Positions 36,873 through 49,338 are shown, counted from the stretch's first letter. The stretch is DNA of 64,000 nt from Ralstonia wenshanensis (GCF_021173085.1 NZ_CP076413.1:2817501-2881500); one strand, 5' to 3'. Numbers and translations are program-made. The notes: generated by a model from the sequence alone, not told the origin.

Positions 36873-37496
36873 GTGACCTTGCCCGTGAACGCCACAGTCC
36901 AGACGCCACCTGTGCGCCGCATCATCGTGGCCATCACGGGGGCGTCCGGGGCAATCTACGGCGTGCGGCTGCTGCAGATTCTGCAGGGCCTGCGCGAATC
37001 GGCGGGGGTGGAATCTCACCTGCTGATGTCGCCCGCAGGGCTGATGAACGTGCAGCACGAGCTGCACATGGCACGCGAAGAAGTGGAAGCGCTGGCGCAC
37101 GTCGTGCATAACGTGCGCGATATCGGCGCAACCATTGCCAGCGGCTCGTTTGCGGCGGAAGCGATGGTGGTGGCGCCCTGCTCGATGAAGACGTTGGCGG
37201 CCGTGGCGCACGGCCTGTCGGACAATCTCATTGCGCGCGCGGCCGACGTCACGCTCAAGGAGCGTCGTCGCCTCATCCTGATGGTGCGCGAAACGCCGTT
37301 GAATCTGGCGCACCTGCGCAACATGACGGCCGTCACAGAGATGGGCGGAATCGTGTTTCCGCCCGTGCCGGGCTTCTACCAGCGCCCCAAGACGATCGAC
37401 GACCTCGTCGACCACACGGTCGGGCGCGTGCTGGATCTGCTTGGCTTGCCGCAGACGTTGGCGCCCGGCTGGCCGGGCCTGCGTTCAACGGATTAG
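36873..37496 (+). CDS. ubiX: Flavin prenyltransferase UbiX
   Basis: A 207-residue enzyme that makes prenylated FMN, the cofactor of the ubiquinone decarboxylase UbiD. The FMN-binding VAITGASGAIYGVRLL, the phosphate-site segment MVVAPCSMKTLAAVAHG and the C-terminal RRRLILMVRETPLNLAHL are intact. Start is a GTG at 36873; a second GTG lies four codons later. It is the last gene of the hemA-to-ubiX run. Confidence 0.95.
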   Translation: MTLPVNATVQTPPVRRIIVAITGASGAIYGVRLLQILQGLRESAGVESHLLMSPAGLMNVQHELHMAREEVEALAHVVHNVRDIGATIASGSFAAEAMVVAPCSMKTLAAVAHGLSDNLIARAADVTLKERRRLILMVRETPLNLAHLRNMTAVTEMGGIVFPPVPGFYQRPKTIDDLVDHTVGRVLDLLGLPQTLAPGWPGLRSTD

Positions 37497-37518
37497 ACGC
37501 TGATCAGCCAACGGCAGA

Positions 37519-37689
37519 TCAGCGGTGATGGTAATTGAAGTACACCGAAGGTCCACCCCAATAGCCGCCGTAATAGGCCGGATAAGCCGGTGCAGCATAG
37601 ACAGGCACAGGTGCCACAGCCACCGGTGCCGGATACACCGCGCAACCCCCAAGCGTCGCGGCCAACAAGGCCAGAGCCACGATTTTCAT
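37519..37689 (-). CDS. Tiny Pro/Tyr-rich lipoprotein (56 aa)
   Basis: A 56-residue protein with a signal sequence MKIVALALLAATLGGC, lipobox LGGC (Cys16), and a short Pro/Val/Ala/Tyr-rich tail with VAVAPVPVY and YPAYYGGYWGG. GAAGGA lies before the ATG, which supports real translation. The tail recalls the PxPV secreted proteins of this group, like the one at 43201. It is convergent with ubiX. No function is known to me. Confidence 0.7.
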   Translation of the reverse strand: MKIVALALLAATLGGCAVYPAPVAVAPVPVYAAPAYPAYYGGYWGGPSVYFNYHHR

Positions 37690-37810
37690 GATTAGCGTCC
37701 TTCGGCCCCCCTAGTGGAGCCACACGGACGTTATAAGCCGACGCGAGCGACGCCGGCGTCATGCGGGTGTAAGCGGTGTAACCGAAAACTACGAACGTGT
37801 GTTCGTAAGT

Positions 37811-38551
37811 TCACTGCTTAGGCGCCGGTTTGCCTGCAGAGGGCTTGGCCATCGCAGCAGGTGCCGAGGCCGCCACACCGGACGCAGGAGCCGGCTTGGG
37901 TGCATTCGGATCGACTTCCGCACGCATCTGATCCATGACCGCCCCGGCGCGCGGTGCCCAAAGGAATTCCACCGTGCCGTTCTGCGGCTCTTCGGGAATC
38001 GCGTACATCGTGATGATGGTCTGATGGCCTGCCCAGCGCGCACGAAGCGAATCGACCGTCTTGCCAGACTTGAGCTTGAGCGGCGCCTTGCCTTCCTGCG
38101 CAGGCTTGCCGTAACGATCGGACAGCGCCTGGAAGACGCGCTGCTCGGTATCGACGCCGCGCGTCGGCACGAACATGCCGGCGATGTTGCCATCCTGGTC
38201 GATCAGGAGCACGGCCTGCGGCCCGTCCATCAACTCGGGGCGCGATGCCTGAGGCACGCCCAGCGAGCGCGTGCGGCCATGCGATTCAAGCGCATCGGAG
38301 CAATATTCGGCGACATCCTTGCCGCCATTCGCGCGTACGTCCTCGCACGAGGGCAGCTTGCGCAGAGGCTTGCCGAGCGGGAAGGTATCCAGCAGCACCG
38401 CCACGTCGCCGGGATCGCGCACTGCCTTGGCAGGCGCCGCAGCCTTTGGAGCCGCCTTGGCTGCGGGTGCAGCAAACGCCACAGGCGCGAGCAACGAGGT
38501 CGAAAAGGCAAGCGCGGCGATTGCAGTGGCGCGTCGCGTCCAGCAGGTCAT
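37811..38551 (-). CDS. Predicted exported protein, unknown function
   Basis: A 246-residue protein with a signal peptide ending near VAFA, an Ala/Pro/Lys-rich spacer, a compact middle (CEDVRANGGKDVAEYCSD, VLLIDQDGNIAGMFVPTRG, WAGHQTIITMYAIP) and an Ala/Pro-rich tail. Two Cys in the middle part could form a disulfide. I do not recognise a domain. TGGAG precedes the ATG. It is divergent from mdoG across about 300 bases. Confidence 0.75.
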   Translation of the reverse strand: MTCWTRRATAIAALAFSTSLLAPVAFAAPAAKAAPKAAAPAKAVRDPGDVAVLLDTFPLGKPLRKLPSCEDVRANGGKDVAEYCSDALESHGRTRSLGVPQASRPELMDGPQAVLLIDQDGNIAGMFVPTRGVDTEQRVFQALSDRYGKPAQEGKAPLKLKSGKTVDSLRARWAGHQTIITMYAIPEEPQNGTVEFLWAPRAGAVMDQMRAEVDPNAPKPAPASGVAASAPAAMAKPSAGKPAPKQ

Positions 38552-38749
38552 GCGAACTCCATGGAGGAAAAAGCCGAGAGTGTGCCACGCGGAAATCCTG
38601 GCACACAGGAAAGCAGCTCTGACTGCCGGCCGACGCTGCGCGTTCCCCTCAACCGAACGGCTGACCCGCCAAAGACCGCCTGATTACACGCCATTTGACG
38701 CGGATGTCGGCCCGATACGGCCAGAAACATTATCAAAATGTTGCCGGTT

Positions 38750-38779
38750 TTGATCTCGCAAAGGTACGGCGGGTAAAAT
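38750..38779 (+). promoter_or_regulatory. Candidate promoter of mdoG-mdoH
   Basis: TTGATC (38750-38755) and TAAAAT (38774-38779) are 18 bases apart, about 77 bases before the mdoG start. A small palindrome AACATT/AATGTT at 38726-38742 lies just upstream and could bind a regulator. The rest of the 304-base gap to the exported protein gene shows nothing else. Confidence 0.5.
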
Positions 38780-38855
38780 CTCGGCGGCACAGACGAATGA
38801 CCGGCAGGACCGAAGCGTCACGTTCCTCGGCCCGCCGCATAGACGCGATCTCATT

Positions 38856-40448
38856 TTGAACATTCCCTCCGCTGTTTCCTCCCGCACGCCGGGGGCCGCT
38901 CGCACGGCACGCACCCGTTCGGTAACCGGCTATGCGCGGTTGGCCGTGGGCCTGCTGGCGCTGGCTTCGGCGCATGCTGCGTTGGCCTTCGGTTTCAACG
39001 ATGTGGCCGTACGCGCCAAGCAACTGGCCTCCAAGCCCTACCAGGCGCCCGCCGACACCCTGCCCCGCGAACTCCGCGAGCTGCGCTACGACCAGTACCG
39101 CGAAATCCGCTTCAAGTCCGATCAGGCTTACTGGCGCCGCGACAAGCTGCCGTTCGAACTCGGCTTCTTCCACGAGGGTTCGTATTACGACCAGCCCGTG
39201 AAGATCAACGAGGTGTCGCCCGCCGGCGTGCGCGAAATCCGCTTCGATCCGCGCCTGTTCGACTACGGCCCGGTCAAGCTCGACCCGAAGCAGTTGCAGA
39301 AGCTCGGCTTTGCCGGTTTCCGCGTGCACTATCCGATGAACACGCCCAAATACAAGGACGAGGTCATCGTGTTCCTGGGCGCGTCGTACTTCCGCGGTAT
39401 CGGCAAGGGGCAGGTCTACGGCCTCTCTGCGCGCGGGCTGGCCATCGACACCGCGCTCAATTCGGGCGAGGAATTCCCCCGCTTCACCGATTTCTGGATC
39501 GAACGGCCTGCCGCCAACGCGAAAGAGCTGACGATCTACGCGCTGCTCAACTCGCGCCGCGCCACGGGTGCCTACCGCTTTGTCATCAAGCCGGGCAGCG
39601 ACACGGCGGTCGACGTCAAGGCGCAGTTGTACATGCGCGAGAACGTGAGCAAGCTGGCCATCGCCCCGCTCACCAGCATGTTCTTCTTTGGCGAGAACCA
39701 GCCGGCACCGGCGCTGGATTTCCGCCCCGAAGTGCATGACTCCGACGGCCTGTCGGTGCTTTCCGGCACAGGCGAATGGATCTGGCGTCCGCTGACGAAC
39801 CCCAAGCGCCTGCTGGTCAGCTCGTTCGGGACGACCAACCCCGGCGGCTTCGGCCTCATGCAGCGTGACCGCGCGTTCTCCAGCTACCAGGAAATCGGCG
39901 ACCGCTACGAACTGCGCCCGAGCGCGTGGGTCGAGCCCGTCGGCAAATGGGGCGCGGGCCGCGTGGAGCTGGTGCAGATTCCGACGCCAGACGAGACGAA
40001 CGACAACGTGGTCGCTTACTGGGTGCCCGAAAACCCGCCCAAGCCGCATCAGCCGTTCAATCTCGAATACCGCCTGCTGTGGCAGAAGGACGCTGACAAG
40101 AAGCCTGCGCTGGCGTGGGTGACGCAGACGCGCCGTTCGCACGGCTGGACAACCAAGCGCCCGGACGAGCGCAAGCCCGACGATACGATCGCTTTCGTGG
40201 TCGACTTTGAAGGCCCCGCGCTGGCGAAGCTTCCGCCCAATGCGCCGGTCGAGCCCGTATTCTCGGCAGATGCCAACGGCAAGATCGAATCGATCTTCGG
40301 CCAACCCAACACCGCGACCGGCGGATGGCGCGTGACTGTGCGCCTGAAGCGGGTCGACGACGATAAACCCGTCGAAATGCGCGGCTACCTGCGCAGCGGC
40401 GGCACCGGACTTTCTGAGACGTGGAGCTACCTGTTACCTCCGGGCTGA
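38856..40448 (+). CDS. mdoG: Glucans biosynthesis protein G (periplasmic)
   Basis: A 530-residue periplasmic protein needed to add branches to osmoregulated periplasmic glucans. A signal peptide with the hydrophobic core [16 protein letters not shown] ends near residue 44. The OpgG domain follows: [56 protein letters not shown] and [19 protein letters not shown]. No ATG lies ahead of the signal peptide, so the TTG at 38856 is the best start. It is co-transcribed with mdoH. Confidence 0.94.
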   Translation: MNIPSAVSSRTPGAARTARTRSVTGYARLAVGLLALASAHAALAFGFNDVAVRAKQLASKPYQAPADTLPRELRELRYDQYREIRFKSDQAYWRRDKLPFELGFFHEGSYYDQPVKINEVSPAGVREIRFDPRLFDYGPVKLDPKQLQKLGFAGFRVHYPMNTPKYKDEVIVFLGASYFRGIGKGQVYGLSARGLAIDTALNSGEEFPRFTDFWIERPAANAKELTIYALLNSRRATGAYRFVIKPGSDTAVDVKAQLYMRENVSKLAIAPLTSMFFFGENQPAPALDFRPEVHDSDGLSVLSGTGEWIWRPLTNPKRLLVSSFGTTNPGGFGLMQRDRAFSSYQEIGDRYELRPSAWVEPVGKWGAGRVELVQIPTPDETNDNVVAYWVPENPPKPHQPFNLEYRLLWQKDADKKPALAWVTQTRRSHGWTTKRPDERKPDDTIAFVVDFEGPALAKLPPNAPVEPVFSADANGKIESIFGQPNTATGGWRVTVRLKRVDDDKPVEMRGYLRSGGTGLSETWSYLLPPG

Positions 40449-40450
40449 AC

Positions 40451-43009
40451 GTGACGACAGCCCAGACTGACGGTGCCGCTGGCACCGCCCCCTCCACCAC
40501 CCCTGCCACAGCGCAGTCTGTGGCCGACCATTACCTTGGGGCGCTGCCGCTGGCGGCCGATGCGCGTGCTGCGCTCCTGCGCAACGCGGGCATCACAGCC
40601 GCCGACGACGATGCAGCGGCGCTCGCCAAGCTGCATCGTGCGCTGGCGAGGCTCGACCCGGCCCAGACGACCTCGCTCGACGCCGATGCACCGGCCTACG
40701 CCTCCGTAGGCTCGCGTCTGGATGCGGCCTATGGCGCCACGCGCGCCGATGCCGCATCGACGGAGCCCTCTGCCGAGCCGGCGCCGCCGCTTGAGCACGA
40801 CAGCCAAGGCCGCATCCACCTGGATACCGGGCCCACGCCCGCGCGTCGCTCGATGGTGCCGTGGCCATGGGTGCTCGGGCCGATCTGGCGCACGCGCCAA
40901 GCCATCGACCGCTGGATGCATGGCGGCAAGAAGCCGGTGCCGTACGAGGCACCCGACTCGCCGGACCCGAAGGGCATCTGGCGCTTCGTCGGCTCGCGCC
41001 GCCGCTTGACGCTGCTGGCGCTGATGATCGCGCAGACCATCGCTGCCACCTGGGCGATGAGCACGGTGCTGCCGTACCACGGCGCCGACTGGCTCGAAGC
41101 CATCATCATCGTGCTGTTCGCGGTGCTGTTCTGTTGGGTGTCGGCGGGATTCTGGACGGCCATCACGGGCTTTCTGCTGCTGGCCTTCCACGGCGACCGC
41201 TTCGTCATCTCGCGCCGGGCCACGCCGGACGCCACGATTCCGGACGATGCGCGCACGGCCATCGTCATGCCGATCTGCAATGAAGATGTGCAGCGCGTGT
41301 TTGCAGGGCTGCGCGCGACGTACGAATCATTGCAGCGCACGGGACATCTGGAGCATTTCGACTTCTTCGTGCTGTCGGACTCAGGCGACCCGGATATCCG
41401 CACCGCAGAAGCCGATGCGTGGCTGCATATTTGCCGCGCGCTCGATGGTTTCGGTCGCATCTTCTATCGCTGGCGTCGCCACCGCGTGAAGCGCAAGAGC
41501 GGCAACATCGACGATTTCTGCCGGCGCTGGGGCGGCAAATACCGCTACATGATCGTGCTTGACGCCGACAGCGTGATGAGCGGCGACTGCCTGACGCGCC
41601 TCGTGCAGCTGATGGAAGGTGCGCCCAGCGCGGGCATCATCCAGACCGCGCCGCGCGCCGCCGGCCGCGACACGCTGTATGCGCGTATCCAGCAGTTCGC
41701 CACGCGTGTGTACGGGCCGCTGTTCACCGCTGGCCTGCACTACTGGCAGCTCGGCGAATCGCACTACTGGGGCCACAACGCCATCATCCGGCTGGACCCG
41801 TTCATCAAGCACTGCGCGCTGGCGCCGATTCCGGGCAAGGGCTCGCTTTCCGGCGAGATCATGTCGCACGACTTTGTCGAAGCCGCGCTGATGCGCCGTG
41901 CCGGCTGGGCCGTGTGGATCGCCTACGACCTGGACGGCAGCTACGAAGAAATGCCGCCCAACCTGCTCGACGAGCTGGGCCGCGACCGCCGCTGGTGCCA
42001 CGGCAATCTGATGAACTTCCGCCTGTTCGGCGCACCAGGCTTCCACCGTGTGCACCGCGCGGTGTTCATCACCGGGGTGATGGCGTATCTGTCTGCGCCG
42101 CTGTGGTTCCTGTTCCTGATCCTGTCGACTGCCCTGCTGGCCAAGCACACGCTGATCGCGCCGGAATACTTTACGCAGCCGCGCCAGCTCTTCCCGATCT
42201 GGCCGGAGTGGCATCCGGAGAAGGCCGCCGCGCTGTTTTCCGCCACGGCCACCGTGCTGTTCCTGCCGAAGATCCTCAGCGTGCTTGTGCTGTGGGCACA
42301 GGGGCCGAAGCGCTTTGGCGGGGCGATCCACCTGGCATTCTCGATGGCGATCGAGGCGGCGTTCTCGGTGCTGGCCGCGCCGGTGCGCATGTTGTTCCAC
42401 ACACGCTTCGTGACGGCCGCCTTCCTCGGCTGGAAGGTGCACTGGAAGTCACCGCCGCGCGAAGACGCGCAGACGCATTGGGGCGACGCTGTACGCCGCC
42501 ACGGCCTGCACACCGTGATCGGCATCGTCTGGGCCGCCATCGTCTATTGGCTGAACCCGAGCTTCCTGTGGTGGCTTTCGCCAGTCGTGGGCGCGCTGAT
42601 CGTGTCGATTCCGCTGTCGGTATTCTCCAGCCGTGTGAGCCTGGGCCGCCGCATGCGACGGCTGCGCCTGTTCATGATCCCCGAGGAAGTGCGCCCGCCG
42701 CGCGAGCTCCGCGCCACACGCAAGCACCTGCGCAATGCGCCGCCAATGCCTGACTTCCGCCAAGCCGTGGTCGACCCCGTCACCAATGCGCTGATGTGCG
42801 CAATCGGCACGGCCCGCTTTCCGCACGACCGGCGGCTGATTGCCGTGCGGGAGGCACACGTGCGCCACGCACTGGAGGTGGGTCCCGACAAGCTCACAGG
42901 CAAGCAAAAGCTGGTATTGCTGTCAGATCCGTTCGCGCTGTCGGCGCTGCACCTGGCGGTGTGGTCGTCACCGGAACAGCGAGGAGCCTGGGAGGCTGCA
43001 CAGGGCTGA
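40451..43009 (+). CDS. mdoH: Glucans biosynthesis glucosyltransferase H
   Basis: An 852-residue inner-membrane glycosyltransferase (GT2) that polymerises UDP-glucose into the linear beta-glucan backbone and feeds it to the periplasm. The catalytic domain shows [26 protein letters not shown] and the product-site [10 protein letters not shown] with the later RRWCHGNL (QxxRW-like). About eight membrane helices flank it. GTG 40451, two bases past the mdoG stop, is preferred; GTG 40421 inside mdoG would add ten residues. Confidence 0.94.
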   Translation: MTTAQTDGAAGTAPSTTPATAQSVADHYLGALPLAADARAALLRNAGITAADDDAAALAKLHRALARLDPAQTTSLDADAPAYASVGSRLDAAYGATRADAASTEPSAEPAPPLEHDSQGRIHLDTGPTPARRSMVPWPWVLGPIWRTRQAIDRWMHGGKKPVPYEAPDSPDPKGIWRFVGSRRRLTLLALMIAQTIAATWAMSTVLPYHGADWLEAIIIVLFAVLFCWVSAGFWTAITGFLLLAFHGDRFVISRRATPDATIPDDARTAIVMPICNEDVQRVFAGLRATYESLQRTGHLEHFDFFVLSDSGDPDIRTAEADAWLHICRALDGFGRIFYRWRRHRVKRKSGNIDDFCRRWGGKYRYMIVLDADSVMSGDCLTRLVQLMEGAPSAGIIQTAPRAAGRDTLYARIQQFATRVYGPLFTAGLHYWQLGESHYWGHNAIIRLDPFIKHCALAPIPGKGSLSGEIMSHDFVEAALMRRAGWAVWIAYDLDGSYEEMPPNLLDELGRDRRWCHGNLMNFRLFGAPGFHRVHRAVFITGVMAYLSAPLWFLFLILSTALLAKHTLIAPEYFTQPRQLFPIWPEWHPEKAAALFSATATVLFLPKILSVLVLWAQGPKRFGGAIHLAFSMAIEAAFSVLAAPVRMLFHTRFVTAAFLGWKVHWKSPPREDAQTHWGDAVRRHGLHTVIGIVWAAIVYWLNPSFLWWLSPVVGALIVSIPLSVFSSRVSLGRRMRRLRLFMIPEEVRPPRELRATRKHLRNAPPMPDFRQAVVDPVTNALMCAIGTARFPHDRRLIAVREAHVRHALEVGPDKLTGKQKLVLLSDPFALSALHLAVWSSPEQRGAWEAAQG

Positions 43010-43036
43010 ACGAGGCGTGCCCGCGTGGAAACCCCG

Positions 43037-43070
43037 CGCCCCACCAGCGTCTTGCCGGTGGGGCGTTTTA
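43037..43070 (+). terminator. Terminator after mdoH
   Basis: A 9-bp stem CGCCCCACC/GGTGGGGCG with an 11-base loop, followed by TTTTA, begins 27 bases beyond the mdoH stop. Confidence 0.85.
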
Positions 43071-43200
43071 CTTCCCGTTACATCCGTAGGATTTGCGTAT
43101 CACCTGAAGCGCCCGGTGGTTCATAGAATGGCATCACGAACTTGATACACGAAGTCGACGGCACATCGGCCCCGGCCTCGCAACCGTAAGGAGAAGCATC

Positions 43201-43509
43201 ATGAAACGCACACTGCTCGCATTCGTTCTGGGTGGCGCCGCGCTGTGCGCCTCGACGGCGGCGCTGGCGCATGTGGACGTTGGCGTGTCGATCGGCGTCC
43301 CTGCGCCGGTGTACGTGGCTCCGGCCCCTGTCTATGCGCCCCCGCCCGTGGTGTATCGCCCGGCGCCGGTCTATGCCCCTGCCCCGGTGGTCTATGGCGG
43401 CTACTATCGCGACCGCGACGACTGGCGTGAACGCGAATGGCGCCGTCACGAGTGGCGCGAGCGCGAATGGCGCCACGACCACGGCTGGCACCGCGGCTGG
43501 GACCGCTAA
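43201..43509 (+). CDS. Small secreted protein with PxPV repeats
   Basis: A 102-residue protein with a signal peptide ending near ALAHV. The middle is built from repeats such as APVYVAPAPVYAPPPVV, and the tail is rich in Arg, Glu, Trp and His (DWREREWRRHEWRERE). AAGGAGA precedes the ATG. Proteins with PxPV repeats are common in Burkholderiales and have no known function. The charged aromatic tail may bind envelope polymers or metal; that is a guess. Confidence 0.8.
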   Translation: MKRTLLAFVLGGAALCASTAALAHVDVGVSIGVPAPVYVAPAPVYAPPPVVYRPAPVYAPAPVVYGGYYRDRDDWREREWRRHEWREREWRHDHGWHRGWDR

Positions 43510-43678
43510 CCCCTGACGCTTGGCGCGAACAGAAAGCTACATCGCCACACGGGCCGCTCACATGAGTGGCCCGTTGCTTTTGTACGCTCGAATGCCTGCG
43601 CAATCCGCAAACCGACCTATGCTGACGTAGCGGCCACAGCAATCCCGCCGCCGGCCGCACAGCACACGGGAGGACGCC

Positions 43679-44167
43679 ATGTCGATCTCCAGCACCCTCG
43701 ACGGCTGCCTGCGCAGCAAGGGCTGCCTGTACGAGGTGATTCGCCATCCGCATACCCACACGAGCACCGAAACCGCGCAAGCTGCGCATGTCCCCGGCGA
43801 CCGTCTGGCCAAGACGCTCCTGCTAGAAGACAAGCTTGGCTATGTCGCGGCCGTGTTGCCGTCGACGTATCACCTGCATCTGTCCGAGCTGCAAAAGGAA
43901 TCGGGCCGCATGGACCTCACGCTGGCCGATGAATCGGAGTTGCGCGAAGTCTTCCGGGACTGTGATGCAGGGGCCGTTCCGCCCGTGGGCATGGCCTACG
44001 GCATGCCAACCTACATCGACAGCAGCCTGATGACCCACGGCGACGTCTACTTCGAAGCGGGCGACCACGAAAACGTCGTGCATATGGACATGGATCAATT
44101 CATGGCTTTGATGCGCGACGCCAAGCCCGGTCACTTCGCGTATCGCATGCAGGGCATCCTCTTCTGA
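43679..44167 (+). CDS. YbaK/EbsC-family aminoacyl-tRNA deacylase
   Basis: A 162-residue protein of the YbaK/ProX editing fold, which hydrolyses mischarged aminoacyl-tRNA. The start SISSTLDGCLRSKGCLYEVI, the conserved Lys in RLAKTLLLED and the turn GAVPPVGMAYGMPTYID match the family. GGGAGG precedes the ATG. Which mischarged tRNA it edits is not visible. The CDGSH gene follows 10 bases later, so the two are co-transcribed. Confidence 0.88.
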   Translation: MSISSTLDGCLRSKGCLYEVIRHPHTHTSTETAQAAHVPGDRLAKTLLLEDKLGYVAAVLPSTYHLHLSELQKESGRMDLTLADESELREVFRDCDAGAVPPVGMAYGMPTYIDSSLMTHGDVYFEAGDHENVVHMDMDQFMALMRDAKPGHFAYRMQGILF

Positions 44168-44177
44168 GGAGGCCAAC

Positions 44178-44402
44178 ATGGCCGACGATGTCGTCATCAC
44201 GGTCCGCAACGACGGGCCGTATCACATCAAGGGAAGCTTCCGGATCGTCACCCAGGGCGGACGCGAATTACCGGTGGAGGAAGGCCAGGCATGGCTGTGC
44301 CGCTGCGGGCACTCGTTGAACAAGCCGTTCTGTGACGGCTCGCACAAGCGCGTCGAGTTTGACAGCAACCTCGACGCGCCTGCGGCTGAAGAAGCGCCAT
44401 AG
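44178..44402 (+). CDS. CDGSH iron-sulfur domain protein
   Basis: A 74-residue protein with one CDGSH motif, CRCGHSLNKPFCDGSH, whose three Cys and one His hold a redox-active, pH-sensitive [2Fe-2S] cluster as in mitoNEET relatives. The upstream part is a short beta region. GAGGAGG precedes the ATG. Bacterial members are small cytoplasmic electron carriers or sensors; the partner is unknown. A palindromic repeat follows directly after the stop. Confidence 0.93.
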   Translation: MADDVVITVRNDGPYHIKGSFRIVTQGGRELPVEEGQAWLCRCGHSLNKPFCDGSHKRVEFDSNLDAPAAEEAP

Positions 44403-44519
44403 GATGGTTCGAAGGCCGTAGCGAGCGGCCCGAAATCGGTCTGAGAAGCGCAGCCGTACATCAGTACGGCGAGCATCGGAGCACCGAGATCGGGTAGCGC
44501 AATAGGCCGGCGAGCCGTC

Positions 44520-44520
<1 letters not shown>
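44402..44520. repeat. Palindromic intergenic repeat, copy 2 (about 119 bp)
   Basis: It shares CCGTAGCGAGCGGCC, GAAGCGCA, CCGTAC, GAGCA and GAGATCGGG, in the same order and spacing, with the element at 3486-3606. Its central stem is perfect (GCCGTAC/GTACGGC). The outer ends GGATGGTTCGAAGGCC and GGCCGGCGAGCCGTCC pair imperfectly (12 of 16). It lies between the convergent CDGSH and ettA genes and may serve as their shared terminator-like structure. Confidence 0.75.
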
Positions 44521-46187
<1,667 letters not shown>

Positions 46188-46280
46188 GGCGGAATTGCGG
46201 GGGGAAACGCAGAAATGGGGAACCCGGCGAGTTTAACAAAGCCGGGGCGTGGCAAACCCAGGGCTCAAGGCCGCACGAGC

Positions 46281-46310
46281 AAAAGAAAAGGCGCCCACCA
46301 GGGCGCCCTT
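46281..46310 (-). terminator. Terminator of the cyoABCD operon
   Basis: On the minus strand GGCGCCC-type arms (AAGGGCGCCC with GGGCGCCTT) pair around TGGT and are followed by TTTTCTTTT. It lies 26 bases past the cyoD stop and before ettA. Confidence 0.9.
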
Positions 46311-46335
46311 CCAATGCAACAGAGGCCAGGCCTCG

Positions 46336-46704
46336 TTACATCGTCATCATGTTGGCGTTCATGTTATGCATGACCCACAGCGAGCCGACAACGACGATCG
46401 CCAGGATCAGCAGCGTGAACAGGAAGGCCATCACATTCCAGCGCTGGGCAGACGAGCCGTCGAGGTGCAGGAAATAGATCAGGTGCACGACGATCTGCAC
46501 GACTGCCAGGGCCATCACCGTCACCAGCACCGTCTGGTGCGAGTAGCCGCCGTCCATCACCATCTTGAACGGGATGGCCGTCAGGATCACCGCCAGCACG
46601 AAGCCGATCAGGTAGCCCTTGACGGTGGCATGGCCGGCGCCGCCAGCCGAATGACCGTGGGCATCATCGTGGGAAATGCCCGTCGAAACGTTGGTCTGTT
46701 CCAT
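46336..46704 (-). CDS. cyoD: Cytochrome bo3 quinol oxidase subunit IV
   Basis: A 122-residue membrane protein with three helices (GYLIGFVLAVILTAIPFKMVM, TVLVTVMALAVVQIVVHLIYFLHL in part, and VMAFLFTLLILAIVVVGSLWVM in part). The HLIYFLHLD motif is typical of CyoD. It assists assembly of the haem-copper core. It is the last gene of the operon, next to cyoC with no gap; a cyoE haem O synthase gene does not follow. Confidence 0.95.
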   Translation of the reverse strand: MEQTNVSTGISHDDAHGHSAGGAGHATVKGYLIGFVLAVILTAIPFKMVMDGGYSHQTVLVTVMALAVVQIVVHLIYFLHLDGSSAQRWNVMAFLFTLLILAIVVVGSLWVMHNMNANMMTM

Positions 46705-47346
46705 TTACATCGCTCCCAGCAGATACACGACGGTAAACACGCCGATCCACACCACGTCCAAGAAGTGCCAGAACAGGCTCAGGCACGACAGGCGTGTGGA
46801 TTGGGTCGGGGTCAGGCCCTTGGCAGCGATCTGCCACATCAGGACGATGATCCACAGCATGCCGCTCGCCACGTGCAGGCCGTGCGTGCCGACCAGCAGG
46901 AAGAACGACGACAGGAATGCGCTGCGGCTCGGACCCGCGCCTTCGGCGATCAGATGGTGGAACTCGTTGATTTCCATACCAACGAACGCGGCGCCCAGCA
47001 GCAGCGTGATGCCCAGCCACAGCATCACTTGATCCTTGCGGCCGTTCTGCAGGCTGATCATCACCATGCCGTAGGTGATGGACGACACCAGCAGGATGCC
47101 GGTTTCGATTGCCACATACGACAGATCGAAGAGTTCCTTGCCCGTCGGGCCGCCTGCCGTCGCGCCGCGCAGGACGCAGAACGTGGCAAACAGCGACGCG
47201 AAGATGATCAAGTCGCTCATCAGGTACACCCAGAAGCCGAAGACCTTGGTGTCTGCGGCGTCGTGGTGGTGCGCATGGTCATGCGCGTGGTCGTGGCCGT
47301 GCGCGTGACCGTGCGCGGCGTGACCGTCTAGAACATTGGAAGCCAT
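46705..47346 (-). CDS. cyoC: Cytochrome bo3 quinol oxidase subunit III
   Basis: A 213-residue membrane protein with five helices and a His-rich N-terminal tail ([16 protein letters not shown]), which could bind metal. [20 protein letters not shown] and [19 protein letters not shown], in parts, match CyoC/CoxC. It lies four bases from cyoB. The His tail is longer than in E. coli. Confidence 0.96.
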   Translation of the reverse strand: MASNVLDGHAAHGHAHGHDHAHDHAHHHDAADTKVFGFWVYLMSDLIIFASLFATFCVLRGATAGGPTGKELFDLSYVAIETGILLVSSITYGMVMISLQNGRKDQVMLWLGITLLLGAAFVGMEINEFHHLIAEGAGPSRSAFLSSFFLLVGTHGLHVASGMLWIIVLMWQIAAKGLTPTQSTRLSCLSLFWHFLDVVWIGVFTVVYLLGAM

Positions 47347-47349
47347 GGT

Positions 47350-49335
47350 TTATGCCTGCGAACCGATACGTTGGAAGTAGGCCGACTCGGTCTCGTGAAC
47401 CTCGTGAGCGGGCACGTAGTAATCGATGTCGTCGTTGTTGCTGCGGAGGATGAAGCTGCCGATCATGCCGACCAGACCCAGTACGGCCATCCACCAGATG
47501 TGCCAGATCAGCGCGAAGCCCATCACGATCGAGAACATGCCGATGAAGAAGCCGGCGCCGGTGTTCTTCGGCATGTGGATCTTCTCGTAGCTCGGTGCGA
47601 CCTGCGTCAGCACTTCACCGCGGGCCTTCATGTCGGCAAAGGCGTCGATGTCACGGATGACCGGCACGCGGGCGAAGTTGTAGTGCGCCGGCGGCGACGA
47701 CGTCGCCCACTCCAGCGTACGGCCGCCCCACGGGTCGCCCGTCAGATCCGCCAGCGCATGACGGTTGCGGACGCTCACGAAGATCTGGATGAGCTGCGAA
47801 GCGATGCCGCAGGCAATGATCGCGGCGCCGATCACGGCAACGATCAGCCACGGCTGCCATGCCGGGTTGTCGGTATGGTTCAGCCGACGCGTCATGCCCA
47901 TGAAGCCCAGCACGTACAGCGGCATGAATGCGGTGTAGAAACCCACGAACCAGCACCAGAAGGCGCGCTTGCCCCACTTTTCGTCCAGCTTGAAGCCGAA
48001 GGCCTTCGGGAACCAGTACGTGATACCGGCCAGGTAACCGAACACCACGCCACCGATGATGGTGTTGTGGAAGTGGGCGATCAGGAACAGGCTGTTGTGC
48101 AGCAGGAAGTCGGCGCCCGGCACGGCCAGCAGCACGCCGGTCATACCGCCGATCACGAAGGTGATCATGAAGCCGATCGTCCACAGCATCATCGAGTTCA
48201 GCTCGACGCGGCCGCGGTACATCGTGAACAGCCAGTTGAAGATCTTCACGCCCGTCGGAATCGAGATGATCATCGTCGCGATACCGAAGAACGCGTTGAC
48301 GTTCGCACCCGAGCCCATGGTGAAGAAGTGGTGCAGCCACACCAGGAACGACAGCACGGTGATGCCGGCGGTCGCCCAGACCATCGACGTGTAGCCGAAG
48401 AGCTTCTTGCGCGAGAACGTCGAGACGATTTCCGAGAACATGCCGAAGGCCGGCAGGATCAGGATGTACACCTCGGGGTGGCCCCAGATCCAGATCAGGT
48501 TCACGTACAGCATGGCGTTGCCGCCGCCGCCGTTCGTGAAGAAGTGCATGTCGAGATAGCGGTCGGCGCCCAGCAGCGCCAGCGCCACGGTCAGCACCGG
48601 GAACGCCGCCACGATCAGGATGTTGGCGCACAGGGCGGTCCAGGTGAAGATCGGCATGCGCATCAGCGTCATGCCCGGCGCGCGCATCTTGAAGATGGTC
48701 GCGACGAAGTTCACGCCGGTCAGCAATGTCCCGAGGCCTGATATCTGCAACGCCCAGATGTAGTAATCGACCCCCACGCCCGGGCTGTACGCCAGCTCCG
48801 ACAGCGGCGGGTACGCCAGCCAGCCGGTGCGAGCAAATTCGCCCACGCCGAGCGACACGTTGATCAGCACCACACCTGCGGCAGCCAGCCAGAACGACAG
48901 CGTGTTCAGGAACGGGAATGCCACGTCGCGCGCGCCGATCTGCAGCGGCACGATCAGGTTGATCAGGCCCGTCATCAGCGGCATGGCCATGAAGAAAATC
49001 ATGATCACGCCGTGCGCGGTAAAGATCTGGTCATAGTGCTCAGGCGGCAGATAGCCGGCACCGCCGCCCGAGGCGACCGCCAGTTGCGAGCGCATCATGA
49101 TGGCGTCGGCAAAGCCGCGCAGCAGCATCACGATGGCCAGAATGCAGTACATCACGCCGATCTTCTTGTGATCGACCGAGGTGATCCACTCATTCCAGAG
49201 GTAGGTCCACTTCTTGAGATAGGTGATCAGGCCGAACAGGCCAGCGCCACCCAACAGAATGGCCGACACCGTCACGACCACGATGGGCTCGTGCAGCGGA
49301 ATGGCCTCCAGACTCAACTTGCCAAACATCGTCAA
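47350..49335 (-). CDS. cyoB: Cytochrome bo3 quinol oxidase subunit I
   Basis: A 661-residue haem-copper oxidase subunit that reduces oxygen to water and pumps protons. The CuB-site motif [15 protein letters not shown] carries the His-Tyr pair, HHFFTMG follows with the next two CuB histidines, and HFHNTIIGG holds haem ligands. [10 protein letters not shown] and [10 protein letters not shown] are typical of the CyoB N-terminus. About 15 helices are expected. It lies between cyoA and cyoC. Confidence 0.97.
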   Translation of the reverse strand: MTMFGKLSLEAIPLHEPIVVVTVSAILLGGAGLFGLITYLKKWTYLWNEWITSVDHKKIGVMYCILAIVMLLRGFADAIMMRSQLAVASGGGAGYLPPEHYDQIFTAHGVIMIFFMAMPLMTGLINLIVPLQIGARDVAFPFLNTLSFWLAAAGVVLINVSLGVGEFARTGWLAYPPLSELAYSPGVGVDYYIWALQISGLGTLLTGVNFVATIFKMRAPGMTLMRMPIFTWTALCANILIVAAFPVLTVALALLGADRYLDMHFFTNGGGGNAMLYVNLIWIWGHPEVYILILPAFGMFSEIVSTFSRKKLFGYTSMVWATAGITVLSFLVWLHHFFTMGSGANVNAFFGIATMIISIPTGVKIFNWLFTMYRGRVELNSMMLWTIGFMITFVIGGMTGVLLAVPGADFLLHNSLFLIAHFHNTIIGGVVFGYLAGITYWFPKAFGFKLDEKWGKRAFWCWFVGFYTAFMPLYVLGFMGMTRRLNHTDNPAWQPWLIVAVIGAAIIACGIASQLIQIFVSVRNRHALADLTGDPWGGRTLEWATSSPPAHYNFARVPVIRDIDAFADMKARGEVLTQVAPSYEKIHMPKNTGAGFFIGMFSIVMGFALIWHIWWMAVLGLVGMIGSFILRSNNDDIDYYVPAHEVHETESAYFQRIGSQA

Positions 49336-49338
49336 CTC

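Noticed and set aside
37493-37762. 89-codon minus-strand frame with many Gly and Cys
   Set aside because: It overlaps the 56-residue lipoprotein in another frame. The lipoprotein has a ribosome site and a signal peptide, and this frame has neither.
47371-48741. Antisense frame of 456 codons opposite cyoB
   Set aside because: Shadow of a clear haem-copper oxidase subunit; composition is typical of a GC-rich antisense frame.
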